DNA of 64,000 nt, taken from the NCBI GenBank assembly GCA_038243635.1, contig JBBSQW010000009.1, positions 62,001 through 126,000 of the forward strand, read 5' to 3'. This DNA is from Pseudopedobacter sp038243635. GTDB lineage: Bacteria > Bacteroidota > Bacteroidia > Sphingobacteriales > Sphingobacteriaceae. Below, piece by piece: positions 8,032 through 16,326 of this stretch; within the stretch, counting starts at the first letter, position 1, and each line of letters opens with the position of its first letter. Below the pieces are notes generated by a model. It saw only the letters and a list, made by a program, of their open reading frames with translations. It did not search any database and was not told the origin of the DNA. The position numbers and the translations under genes were made by a program.

Positions 8032-9138
8032 TTAATGATGATGCTCTTCTACAGCGGTTCCAATGAATAAAGCCGTAAGCATCGTAAAAATAAAGGCTTG
8101 TAAAAATGCTACCAGTAATTCTAACACATACATAAACAATACGAATGCAACAGAAACAGGAGCCATAGCCAATGTTTTAAAAATAAAGATCAATGATATT
8201 AAGCTCAACACAATAATGTGCCCAGCAGTAATGTTTGCAAACAAACGAATCATTAATGCAAATGGTTTAGAGAAAACACCTATAATCTCTACAATCCACA
8301 TAATTGGTAGTAACCAAAAAGGAACATCTGGTTTAAAGATGTGGCTCCAGTAATACTTATTACCATTTAAGTTAACTACTACTAAAACAATGGCAGAAAG
8401 AACCATAGTTACTGCAATATTACCTGTTACGTTTGCACTTCCAGGGAAGATTGGCACTAGGCCTAATAAGTTGTTAATCCAGATGAAAAAGAAAATGGTT
8501 AACAAAAGTGGCATAAATCTCTCAAACTTATAACCAATATTAGGACGAGCAATATCGTCACGAACGAATATAATTATTGGTTCTATCCAAGATTGCAAAC
8601 CTTTAGGCGCTTTACCTACTCTTTTTTTGTAAGCACCTGCAATGCTTCCGAAAATTAATAGAATTACAATAACAGATATAAATAATGCGGCAACATTCTT
8701 AGTAATAGAGAAATCGTAAACTCCTGAAGAAAGGTCTTCGTTTACTTCTCCATTTGCACCTAAGACCTTGATATGTCTCTCTTGCAACAAATAGGTGTTT
8801 TTTCCTGAGTTGTAAGGAGCTGGATTATGGTGTTCATCAACCAATCTTGATGATGAAAAAACATCTAAACCGTTTGCTGTAAATAAAATCACTGGTAAAG
8901 GGATGGAGGTGTGCCCCCATAAATGCCAACCGTGTGAATCACCAATGTGTTCTAAGATAGTTACTGTTGGGTCGAATTTTTCATTGGGTGAAACATGACC
9001 TTCCTCGATCTCGATTATCGTTTTTTCGGCCTCAATTTCTTGCATTGCAAAAGAATTAAACGTTAAAAACAGGAGGAAAAGAGCGATTATAGCTCTACTA
9101 GCGAGATTTTTAAAATTTAAAATGTGGCTGAAATACAT
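8032..9138 (-). CDS. atpB: ATP synthase Fo subunit a, with long periplasmic N-terminus
   Basis: Membrane stator forming the ion half-channels. The C-terminal 200 residues carry the membrane helices, including the essential arginine in ALMIRLFANITAGHII and the helix GVFSKPFALM. At 368 residues it is about 100 longer than the Escherichia coli subunit. The extra sequence is an N-terminal signal-like segment (AIIALFLLFLTFNSFA) followed by a charged, probably periplasmic stretch (residues about 35-140), a known tendency in Bacteroidetes. It ends in EEHHH. It follows the AtpI-like gene by 14 bases. Confidence 0.95.
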   Translation of the reverse strand: MYFSHILNFKNLASRAIIALFLLFLTFNSFAMQEIEAEKTIIEIEEGHVSPNEKFDPTVTILEHIGDSHGWHLWGHTSIPLPVILFTANGLDVFSSSRLVDEHHNPAPYNSGKNTYLLQERHIKVLGANGEVNEDLSSGVYDFSITKNVAALFISVIVILLIFGSIAGAYKKRVGKAPKGLQSWIEPIIIFVRDDIARPNIGYKFERFMPLLLTIFFFIWINNLLGLVPIFPGSANVTGNIAVTMVLSAIVLVVVNLNGNKYYWSHIFKPDVPFWLLPIMWIVEIIGVFSKPFALMIRLFANITAGHIIVLSLISLIFIFKTLAMAPVSVAFVLFMYVLELLVAFLQAFIFTMLTALFIGTAVEEHHH

Positions 9139-9152
9139 TTATTACGTGTTTT

Positions 9153-9542
9153 TTACTTCTTAATTTGGTGGCGCAAGTTACACAACAAACAATAAATTTC
9201 AAAGACTGTAAACAATAAATATATAGAAAAAAAGTTTACGATGAATAAAACCGCGTCTACTCGTATTTTAACCGCGTAAAATAGTATAAAACAAAGGGTT
9301 AAAAGCAGCCGCAAAACAATAGCCGCTAATAAAATTGAGCTTTGATGATCGCCACCAATTTTTAAGCCGATTATAGACAAGCCATAAACCAGCAAAGTAA
9401 TGCCGGCCATGTATCCATACACTAACCAAAAATGGGGAATTAAAAATGTTCCATTAAACAGAAAGCGATTTAAAGACCAAAATACTAGTGCTACGCAACA
9501 AACTAATGTAATATATAGGATTGAAAATTTACGAAAGCCCAA
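9153..9542 (-). CDS. Small four-TM protein, AtpI-like, in the atp operon
   Basis: A 129-residue hydrophobic protein with about four membrane segments (starting near residues 8, 38, 66 and 94). Its place, directly between the AtpZ-like gene and atpB, is where AtpI/F1Fo assembly proteins are usually encoded, so a role in c-ring assembly is inferred from position rather than from a recognised motif. It lies 14 bases upstream of atpB and 6 bases after the AtpZ-like gene. Confidence 0.7.
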   Translation of the reverse strand: MGFRKFSILYITLVCCVALVFWSLNRFLFNGTFLIPHFWLVYGYMAGITLLVYGLSIIGLKIGGDHQSSILLAAIVLRLLLTLCFILFYAVKIRVDAVLFIVNFFSIYLLFTVFEIYCLLCNLRHQIKK

Positions 9543-9548
9543 AGAATT

Positions 9549-9773
9549 TTATTTAAGTCCTCTAAAAATGAAGTATAGTGAGATAGCAACACCCACTAAA
9601 CTCAGTATTGCTGTATATATAGGTATAGTGCTATTTTGAGATTCGTCTAGTTTATATCCGGCAAAGGTAAAGGCTCCTATAATGCCAACCATTTGGAAAC
9701 CTAAGCTCGAATATTTTACATACGAATTAAGCGGTTGCTTCTCGTCGTTCTGGTCGGCTTTCTTCGGATCCAT
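9549..9773 (-). CDS. AtpZ/AtpI-like small membrane protein
   Basis: A 74-residue protein with an acidic, lysine-rich N-terminus and two membrane helices (residues about 23-43 and 51-70). The pattern YSSLGFQMVGIIGAFTFAGY-K-LDE followed by a second helix matches the AtpZ family, found next to atp operons and proposed to help ATP synthase assembly or Mg/Ca handling. Its first 47 bases overlap the 3' end of the bactofilin gene in another frame, which suggests translational coupling. Confidence 0.82.
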   Translation of the reverse strand: MDPKKADQNDEKQPLNSYVKYSSLGFQMVGIIGAFTFAGYKLDESQNSTIPIYTAILSLVGVAISLYFIFRGLK

Positions 9774-10167
9774 CTTTAGTAGGTTTTAGTATAGACTTTG
9801 TTTGTGTAAGACCAGTTTGGCACTGGCCAATTAAATTTGCACCATTTTCAACCACTAGTTTATTAGAAAAAATATCTCCCTTTAAATAAGCTGTAGCTTT
9901 TAAAAATAACATTTCGCTGGTTGTTACGCTACCCGAAACTTTGCCAGAAACTTCGGCACTTTCAGAAAAAATATTACCTAAAACCTCTCCACTTGTACTA
10001 ATTACCACCTTAGCTTTAGACTTTACATTTCCGGTAATCTTTCCGTCAATCCTAATATCGCTTTTAGTATTTAAATCTCCAATAACTTCGGTACCAACAC
10101 CTATAATATTTATAGATCCTGCTTTTTGTTCGCCATTAATTTTATCTAATTTCTTATTTCCAAACAT
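9727..10167 (-). CDS. Bactofilin family cytoskeletal protein
   Basis: Predicted self-polymerising cytoskeletal protein. The 146 residues contain the right-handed beta-helix core of bactofilins with repeated G-x-[IV] units: IGVGTEVIGDLNTKSDIRIDG, then GEVLGNIFSESAEVSGKVSG and LKGDIFSNKLVVENGANLIG. It has a hydrophilic tail rich in E/R. It lies 11 bases after an M23 peptidase gene; bactofilins are known to position M23 peptidases and shape the wall in other bacteria. Its C-terminal coding end overlaps the AtpZ-like gene. Confidence 0.9.
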   Translation of the reverse strand: MFGNKKLDKINGEQKAGSINIIGVGTEVIGDLNTKSDIRIDGKITGNVKSKAKVVISTSGEVLGNIFSESAEVSGKVSGSVTTSEMLFLKATAYLKGDIFSNKLVVENGANLIGQCQTGLTQTKSILKPTKDGSEESRPERREATA

Positions 10168-10178
10168 CTGTTTTTATT

Positions 10179-11048
10179 TTAAAACGCCATATAATTTTGA
10201 GGATTCACAGCAGTACCATTAAACCATAACTCAAAGTGTAAATGCGGCCCTGTTGTAAATTCGCCGCTGTTACCAACCACTGCAATCACCTCTCCTGCCC
10301 TAACGAAACTACCAACTTTTTTTAATAATACAGAACAGTGTTTATAAATTGACACTAAATTATTTCGGTGCTGTATTGCAACAACGTAACCCGTTTCTGA
10401 TGTAAAGTTGGCAAAAAAGACTGTACCATCTAAGGTAGCTTTTACATTTTCATTTTTCCGGCTGGTGATATCAGTACCATAGTGCTGAATTTTTGAATCA
10501 AACTCTTCGGTTATTCTCCCACGTAAAGGACTAAAAAAGGAATAGGATGCAATGCTTGATTTTTCGGTATTATCATCCGCATTCAAATCAAATTTTCCTT
10601 CAGACTCAATTAGTTTACGCAGCTCTTTCTCTTCTTTAGATATTTTTTGGTTCAGTTTTATACTATCTGTTGCCTTGCTTATATCCTTAGCTGGTTTTGC
10701 TTTACCTGCGTCGGGTGTTTTACCTTCGATAATATTTTTTAAGTTGTTTAAGTAAACCCTGTTTGCGTTAGCCAATCCTTCTAATGAATCTACTTTGCTA
10801 TAAGCATTAATAATGTCTTTTTTTGAACTAGTATCTGTAATGCCAGAAACGTATTCCCGCAATGGTGTAAATCTAACGGTAATAATTGTTAGCATAATCA
10901 ACAAAATTGCAAATGCTGCACTACCAATAATCAAATACCAAAGAGATGCGTTAAAAGACGCTTTTTCTTCAAAAGTGTCATCATTAAGAATGACTAACTT
11001 ATACCTTTCTTTGAGTTTATCTATGAGTTTTTTTCTTTTACCCATCAA
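10179..11048 (-). CDS. M23 family metallopeptidase, membrane anchored
   Basis: Predicted zinc peptidoglycan endopeptidase. A short cytoplasmic N-terminus and one membrane helix (residues about 36-58) precede a coiled-coil linker and a LytM/M23 domain at 170-289. All zinc ligands are visible: H189 and D193 in HYGTD, and H271 in GPHLHFELW, with H269 as the catalytic histidine. GNSGEFTTG precedes the HxH as in active members. It is the first gene of the minus-strand run leading into bactofilin and the atp genes, so it probably shares their promoter. The pairing with bactofilin suggests a localised wall-shaping role. Confidence 0.92.
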   Translation of the reverse strand: MMGKRKKLIDKLKERYKLVILNDDTFEEKASFNASLWYLIIGSAAFAILLIMLTIITVRFTPLREYVSGITDTSSKKDIINAYSKVDSLEGLANANRVYLNNLKNIIEGKTPDAGKAKPAKDISKATDSIKLNQKISKEEKELRKLIESEGKFDLNADDNTEKSSIASYSFFSPLRGRITEEFDSKIQHYGTDITSRKNENVKATLDGTVFFANFTSETGYVVAIQHRNNLVSIYKHCSVLLKKVGSFVRAGEVIAVVGNSGEFTTGPHLHFELWFNGTAVNPQNYMAF

Positions 11049-11148
11049 TGTCTGTATATTCTTTGCTTAATTAATATCTTTATTCCTTCAAAGTTGGCAA
11101 TATAAAATAAATTTGTCCGTATTAAATTCGAACATCAAAATTAAAGCA

Positions 11149-14022
11149 TTGAAAATACTCCATAAACACCTTTGTATATTGCTTTTATCAACCGTGTGTC
11201 TTTTAGCATGGGGTTGTAAATCGAAAAAAGATAAGCCGAAAGTTAAGTTCATGAAAAATTTAACGGCCCATTATAATATTTATTTTAATGCAAAGGAATC
11301 TTTAGAGGAAAGTAAAGCCACGATAAGAAATGCACAGGAAGATGATTTTAGCCAATTATTAGACATTTTTCCTCTGCCAAATGCAGAAGTTTCTGCCAAT
11401 GAAACAGGAAATTTAGACGAAGTAATTAAACGAGCAAATCTTATCGCTATTGAAAAGTATGAAAGCAACTGGTTAGACGACTCTTATTTATTACTGGCTG
11501 ATGCAGAATACCTTAAAGCTGACTATTACAATTCTTTAGAATATTATAGCTACGTGGGACAAACCTTCACTAAGGAAAAGAAGAACAAACTAAAAGCATA
11601 TTTAGGCCAGGTAAAAAGCGACTTTGCACTTGATTTAATAACTGAAGCTGATTCTGTTTTGAATATGGCAGTGGCTTTAAATTATAAATACAAAAGAGAC
11701 GAAGTTGCTGCAACACAAGCCAAATTAGCTATTGTTAAAAAAGATGTAAAAGATGCCATTAAACATTTAAAAAATGCAGTGAGTTTGACCAAAAGTGCTT
11801 ATCATAAAACACGATGGCGATATATATTGGCGCAGTTGCAAGAAATTGACGGCGATACGGAGAGTGCAATTTCCAATTATGATAAAATCGCAAAGAGCAA
11901 TACCTCTTTTGAAATGGCGTTTAATGCCAACCTCTCAAAAATTAGAATTAGCGAAAACGCAGATGGGAAAGCTTTTGATAAAATTGCGACGCTAAAGAAA
12001 TTGTTAAAAGAAGATAAGAACCGCCAATTAAAAGATCAGATCTATTATCAAATTGCGAAAGCTTACGCAGAGAGAAAAGAATACTCGGCAGCGAGTAAAT
12101 TTTACATAACTGCCGCACATACCGTACCTGGTACTACGAAGCAAAAAGGGCTAACCTATTTAAAGTTAGCTGAGCTTAATTTTGAAACTTTAAAAAATTA
12201 CACAAAATCACAGCTTTATTACGACAGTACTTTACAGTTTTTACCCAAAAATTACCCAAATTATACATCAATTGCGACAAAAGCAAACAACTTAAAATAT
12301 CTAGCAGAGCGGTTAACCATCATTGATAACGAAAAAAATAGCTTGTATTTGGCTACCCTAAGCGATGAACAAATTACAACAAGAGCAGATTCCATATTCG
12401 CTGAGAGTGAAAAAACAACGATTAAATCTACGCAAAACAACGCTCCAACACAGTTGGTAAGCATCAACGATTACTCATCGGCAAATAAAACAGCGGGTAC
12501 TTTTTATTTTTATAATGATGCTGCAATGGGCCAAGGTTTTAGCGAATTTAAACGCAGATGGGGAAATAGAAACTTGACAGATAACTGGCGGGTGAGTGCA
12601 GAGAACATGTTGGCATCATCAGCCAATAACGGTTTAAATCCTAGTGAAAACGATGCCGATGCTTCGACACCAATGTTTGAGAGCAGAGATTCTATCAAAG
12701 CAAAATTAGTTAGAACCATTCCTTATACTTTACAAGCTAAACAAAACGCGAATGGAAAAATATCAACTGCACTTTATGAAATAGCACTGTTTTATAAGGA
12801 TGTTTTAAAAGATGAAACAGAAGCAGCAGAAGCTTTTCAAGCAGTTATTGAAAATTTCCCAGACGATAAAAACTTAGCCAATATTTATTACCAATTATAT
12901 CGATTATCGGCGGCAAGCAATCCTACACAATCAGCCGTTTTTAAACAAAAAATATTAACCCAATACCCAAATAGTATTTACGCGAAAGCAATAGGAGAAC
13001 CTAATTTTGGTAAAGAAAGAGAGTTTAGATTAAATGACTTAAACGATGAATATGCAGGCGTGTACCAACTTTACACAGCAAAGAAATACGGCGAAGTTTT
13101 ATCAAGGTTAAATAATTTAAAGCCTAGGTATTCAACTTTTAAAGAAATTGAGCCAACTTTCGCTTACTTAGAAGCATTATCCATAGGTCACACTCAAAAA
13201 ACACCTGTCTTTTTAGCAAGCCTAAATCAAATTTTAAAGAGTTTTCCAGACAACGAAAGCGTAACACCGATTGCTAAACATCAAATTGAGTTTATCGCAA
13301 AAAACAGAACGGTATTTGACCAGCGGCCAACGGCATTACTTGCTCATGATGACAATGAGTATAACTATAATCAACCACAACTTGTGTTTGCGCCAACTGT
13401 AAAAGAAGAACCTGCTAAACCAGCGATTATTAAAGAAGAGGTTGAAAAGCCTGAGCCAAAACCAGTAGCGCCGTCAATACCCATAGTTATCCCAAAACCA
13501 GAAGTCGCCCAGGTTGAAAAAAAAGTAGTGACGGAAAAACCCATTGTAAATCCCGAACCAGAACTAGAACCTGAAGTGGCTAAAGTTGTTGAGGCTCCAA
13601 AACCGGTGATCGTTGAAAAAGTCCCTGAGCCAGTGCCTATTAAACCGAAAGAGCTTGAGTTTAGTACAAACGAAAGACAGAGACATTTAATCGTCATAGA
13701 TATATCGGACCCTAAACAAAATATTGCGCAACCATTTTCTAAGCTATCTCGCTATTTTTATTCTAAATTTGACCCTTCGGAAGTTAAGCTGGTGATTCGT
13801 GTAGTAGGTGGAACAGAAAAATTTGTAATCATAAGTGGTGATTTTTATACCAGAGAACAAGTGGAGATCGTATCCGACGAGTTGAGCAAAAATCTACCAC
13901 AAATTATGGAAGGGCAAACTACGCAGTACACGCAATTTGTTGTTTCAGAAGAAAACTTAAAACTTTTGACCGATAAAAAATCCATCGATCAATATTTAAA
14001 ATCTATTATTCCAAATAAATAA
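11149..14022 (+). CDS. sprE: T9SS/gliding TPR lipoprotein SprE (PorW)
   Basis: Outer-membrane-associated TPR lipoprotein needed for type IX secretion and gliding in its family. The N-terminal KNLTAHYNIYFNAKE sequence and repeated TPR helices (about residues 30-650), followed by a proline/glutamate-rich linker (near 755-835) and a small C-terminal domain, match SprE/PorW. The chosen start is a TTG that gives a clean lipoprotein signal, MKILHKHLCILLLSTVCLL, with lipobox LAWGC. A TTG at 11113 in the same frame would add 12 residues but lies inside a TAAATTTG promoter-like element (11108-11115); no in-frame ATG occurs before 11251. It precedes the PBP1A gene with a 1-base overlap. Confidence 0.87.
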   Translation: MKILHKHLCILLLSTVCLLAWGCKSKKDKPKVKFMKNLTAHYNIYFNAKESLEESKATIRNAQEDDFSQLLDIFPLPNAEVSANETGNLDEVIKRANLIAIEKYESNWLDDSYLLLADAEYLKADYYNSLEYYSYVGQTFTKEKKNKLKAYLGQVKSDFALDLITEADSVLNMAVALNYKYKRDEVAATQAKLAIVKKDVKDAIKHLKNAVSLTKSAYHKTRWRYILAQLQEIDGDTESAISNYDKIAKSNTSFEMAFNANLSKIRISENADGKAFDKIATLKKLLKEDKNRQLKDQIYYQIAKAYAERKEYSAASKFYITAAHTVPGTTKQKGLTYLKLAELNFETLKNYTKSQLYYDSTLQFLPKNYPNYTSIATKANNLKYLAERLTIIDNEKNSLYLATLSDEQITTRADSIFAESEKTTIKSTQNNAPTQLVSINDYSSANKTAGTFYFYNDAAMGQGFSEFKRRWGNRNLTDNWRVSAENMLASSANNGLNPSENDADASTPMFESRDSIKAKLVRTIPYTLQAKQNANGKISTALYEIALFYKDVLKDETEAAEAFQAVIENFPDDKNLANIYYQLYRLSAASNPTQSAVFKQKILTQYPNSIYAKAIGEPNFGKEREFRLNDLNDEYAGVYQLYTAKKYGEVLSRLNNLKPRYSTFKEIEPTFAYLEALSIGHTQKTPVFLASLNQILKSFPDNESVTPIAKHQIEFIAKNRTVFDQRPTALLAHDDNEYNYNQPQLVFAPTVKEEPAKPAIIKEEVEKPEPKPVAPSIPIVIPKPEVAQVEKKVVTEKPIVNPEPELEPEVAKVVEAPKPVIVEKVPEPVPIKPKELEFSTNERQRHLIVIDISDPKQNIAQPFSKLSRYFYSKFDPSEVKLVIRVVGGTEKFVIISGDFYTREQVEIVSDELSKNLPQIMEGQTTQYTQFVVSEENLKLLTDKKSIDQYLKSIIPNK

Positions 14023-16268
14023 TGCAAGACAAAACAATTTTAACCAAAGCAGATATTGCCAAGTACAACAGAATATTTTGGAAAACTATCCTCGGGTTTA
14101 TCGCTTTTATTGCATTAGTATTTATTGCAACAGGCTTTGGACTGTTTGGCGAACTGCCGTCTTTTAGAGATTTAGAAAACCCTAAAAGCAATCAAGCTTC
14201 CGTAATTTACACATCAGACAAGACTGAATTGGGCAATTACTTCGTCCAAAATCGGTCGAATATCACTTATAAGGAAGTCTCGCCCAACGTGATTAATGCA
14301 CTAATATCTACGGAAGACGAACGTTTCAAAGATCATTCTGGAATTGATTTTAAAAGAACATTTACTATTTTTCTGTACAACTTTATTGGTAAAAAACAAG
14401 GTGGTAGTACCATAACTCAGCAGTTGGCGCTTAACCTTTTTTCTGACGAAGGGAGAGCCAGATCATTTTTTAAAAGAATTCCTCAGAAATTAAGGGAGTT
14501 AATTGTAGCAATTAAGCTGGAACGAAACTATACCAAAGAAGAAATTATTACCATGTATTTAAATACGGTAGAGTTTGGAAACAACTCTTATGGAATAAAA
14601 GCAGCTGCCCGTACTTACTTTAACACAACACCGGCAAAATTAAGTGCGCCACAAGCAGCAACTTTGGTGGGCATTTTAAAAGGTGTTACGCTTTATTCAC
14701 CAACCAGAAATCCCGATAGGTCTTTAGGTAGAAGAAACCTAATTCTAAATAAAATGTACGAAGCAGATTACATATCGCAAGATGTTTACCAAGCTGCTAA
14801 AGAGAAAGGTTTACAACTGCATTTTAGACCAACTAACCATAACGAAGGTTTGGCAACCTATTTTAGAGCAATCCTTAAACAGGATATCCAAAAAACTTTT
14901 ACCAAACTCTCTATTACTAAAGCTGACGGTACTACCTATGATTTAGATAGAGATGGTTTAAAAATTTACACCACCATTGATTCAAAAATGCAACTCTACG
15001 CGGAACAAGCGCAAAAAGAGTACATGAAAGAACTTCAGGCCCAGTTTAACAGCCATTGGAAAGGCAGAGATGCTTTTAAAGGAAACGAAAATCTGATTAA
15101 GCAAGGGATGAGACGTTCTGACCGATATGCTGCACTCAAGGAAGAAGGAAAATCGGAAGAGGAAATTAATGCTGACTTTAAGAAGCCAGTAAAAATGCAA
15201 ATATTTAGCTGGCGAGGGAATATAGATACCACAATGACGCCGATTGATTCTATTAAATATTATAAAATGTTTTTGAGAAACTCTATGATGGCGATGGATC
15301 CTGAAAATGGAGAAGTAAGGGCTTGGGTAGGCGGAATTGATTTTGAACACTTTAAGTATGATCAAGTTAAAATGGGAACCCGGCAAGTTGGTTCCACTGC
15401 AAAGCCATTTACTTACGCGGTAGGAATTGACAATGGTTATTCGCCATGTTACCAAGTTGAAAACGTTCCGTACACGGTAACGGGTTATGGCGAACCTTGG
15501 ACGCCTAGAGGTTACGGCTCAATTCCTGGTTATTTAACCTTGAGAAAAGCTTTAGCAAACTCACAAAACTACATTACTGCTTGGGTTATGCAACAAGTTG
15601 GTCCTACAGCCGTGGCAACGTTAGCAAAACGGATGGGCATTACTTCTGATATTCCGCCTTATCCATCAATCGCTTTGGGTTCATTTGAGGCTTCCGTTTA
15701 TGACATGGTTGGCGCTTACAGTGCATTTGTAAACCATGGTGTATGGACCGAACCTATTTACCTTACCAGAATTGAAGACAAAAACGGAAATACTTTATAC
15801 GAACGTAAACCAAAGGTTGTGCAGGCTTTAAACGAACAAACCGCCTACGTAATGACTTATATGTTGAAAGGTGTTGTTGAACAAGGAACTGGTGTGAGGT
15901 TGCGATATAAATACGGATTAACAAACCCTATTGGTGGAAAGACAGGAACAACTAACGACAATTCCGACGGTTGGTTTATGGGAATTACACCAAAGTTAGT
16001 GGCTGGGGTTTGGACAGGTTGTGAAGATAGAGCGATACACTTTAGAAGTACAAACCTTGGAGAAGGTGCAAATACTGCGCTCCCAATTTTTGCACTATTT
16101 TTGAAAAAAGTTTATGCAGACGAATCTTTAGGCATCAAAAGAAACATAGATTTCCCACAACCAAAAAATGGGGTTAGCATCACATTAGATTGTGGCCAGT
16201 ACCAAAACAACGAAACGCAAAAACCTAGCGAAACTGGCGCAAACCCAGACGAAAGACTAGGGTTTTAA
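14022..16268 (+). CDS. Penicillin-binding protein 1A-type glycosyltransferase/transpeptidase
   Basis: Bifunctional peptidoglycan synthase. One membrane helix (residues about 20-42) is followed by a GT51 domain with the catalytic glutamate E98 in TEDERFKDHSG and the GGSTITQQLALNLF motif. The transpeptidase domain has S458-TAK, SQN at 514-516 and KTGTT at 640-644, so both activities look intact. Its 748 residues are normal. The start codon overlaps the sprE stop (TAATG), suggesting coupled translation of secretion-related and cell-wall genes. A terminator follows 21 bases after the stop codon. Confidence 0.96.
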   Translation: MQDKTILTKADIAKYNRIFWKTILGFIAFIALVFIATGFGLFGELPSFRDLENPKSNQASVIYTSDKTELGNYFVQNRSNITYKEVSPNVINALISTEDERFKDHSGIDFKRTFTIFLYNFIGKKQGGSTITQQLALNLFSDEGRARSFFKRIPQKLRELIVAIKLERNYTKEEIITMYLNTVEFGNNSYGIKAAARTYFNTTPAKLSAPQAATLVGILKGVTLYSPTRNPDRSLGRRNLILNKMYEADYISQDVYQAAKEKGLQLHFRPTNHNEGLATYFRAILKQDIQKTFTKLSITKADGTTYDLDRDGLKIYTTIDSKMQLYAEQAQKEYMKELQAQFNSHWKGRDAFKGNENLIKQGMRRSDRYAALKEEGKSEEEINADFKKPVKMQIFSWRGNIDTTMTPIDSIKYYKMFLRNSMMAMDPENGEVRAWVGGIDFEHFKYDQVKMGTRQVGSTAKPFTYAVGIDNGYSPCYQVENVPYTVTGYGEPWTPRGYGSIPGYLTLRKALANSQNYITAWVMQQVGPTAVATLAKRMGITSDIPPYPSIALGSFEASVYDMVGAYSAFVNHGVWTEPIYLTRIEDKNGNTLYERKPKVVQALNEQTAYVMTYMLKGVVEQGTGVRLRYKYGLTNPIGGKTGTTNDNSDGWFMGITPKLVAGVWTGCEDRAIHFRSTNLGEGANTALPIFALFLKKVYADESLGIKRNIDFPQPKNGVSITLDCGQYQNNETQKPSETGANPDERLGF

Positions 16269-16289
16269 CGTATTCATTACATTTAAATG

Positions 16290-16314
16290 AACCACCCAAA
16301 AGGTGGTTTTTTTT
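16290..16314 (+). terminator. Terminator after the sprE-PBP1A operon
   Basis: AACCACC (16290-16296) pairs with GGTGGTT (16302-16308) around CAAAA, followed by a run of T to 16314. It immediately abuts the promoter-like element of uvrC. Confidence 0.85.
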
Positions 16315-16321
16315 ATTTTTG
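16314..16321 (+). promoter_or_regulatory. Putative -7 promoter element of uvrC (TATTTTTG)
   Basis: Matches the Bacteroidetes TAnnTTTG element. It ends 5 bases before the uvrC ATG at 16327, so the transcript would have almost no leader. No clear -33 TTTG is seen, and the upstream sequence is the terminator hairpin. Confidence 0.5.
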
Positions 16322-16326
16322 CAAAT

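Noticed and set aside
13371..13697. 108-residue S/T/G-rich frame opposite the sprE linker
   Set aside because: Its composition is explained by the reverse complement of the proline/glutamate-rich sprE linker.
14982..15455. 157-residue frame opposite the PBP1A gene
   Set aside because: Fully inside a gene with intact catalytic motifs; no promoter or family.
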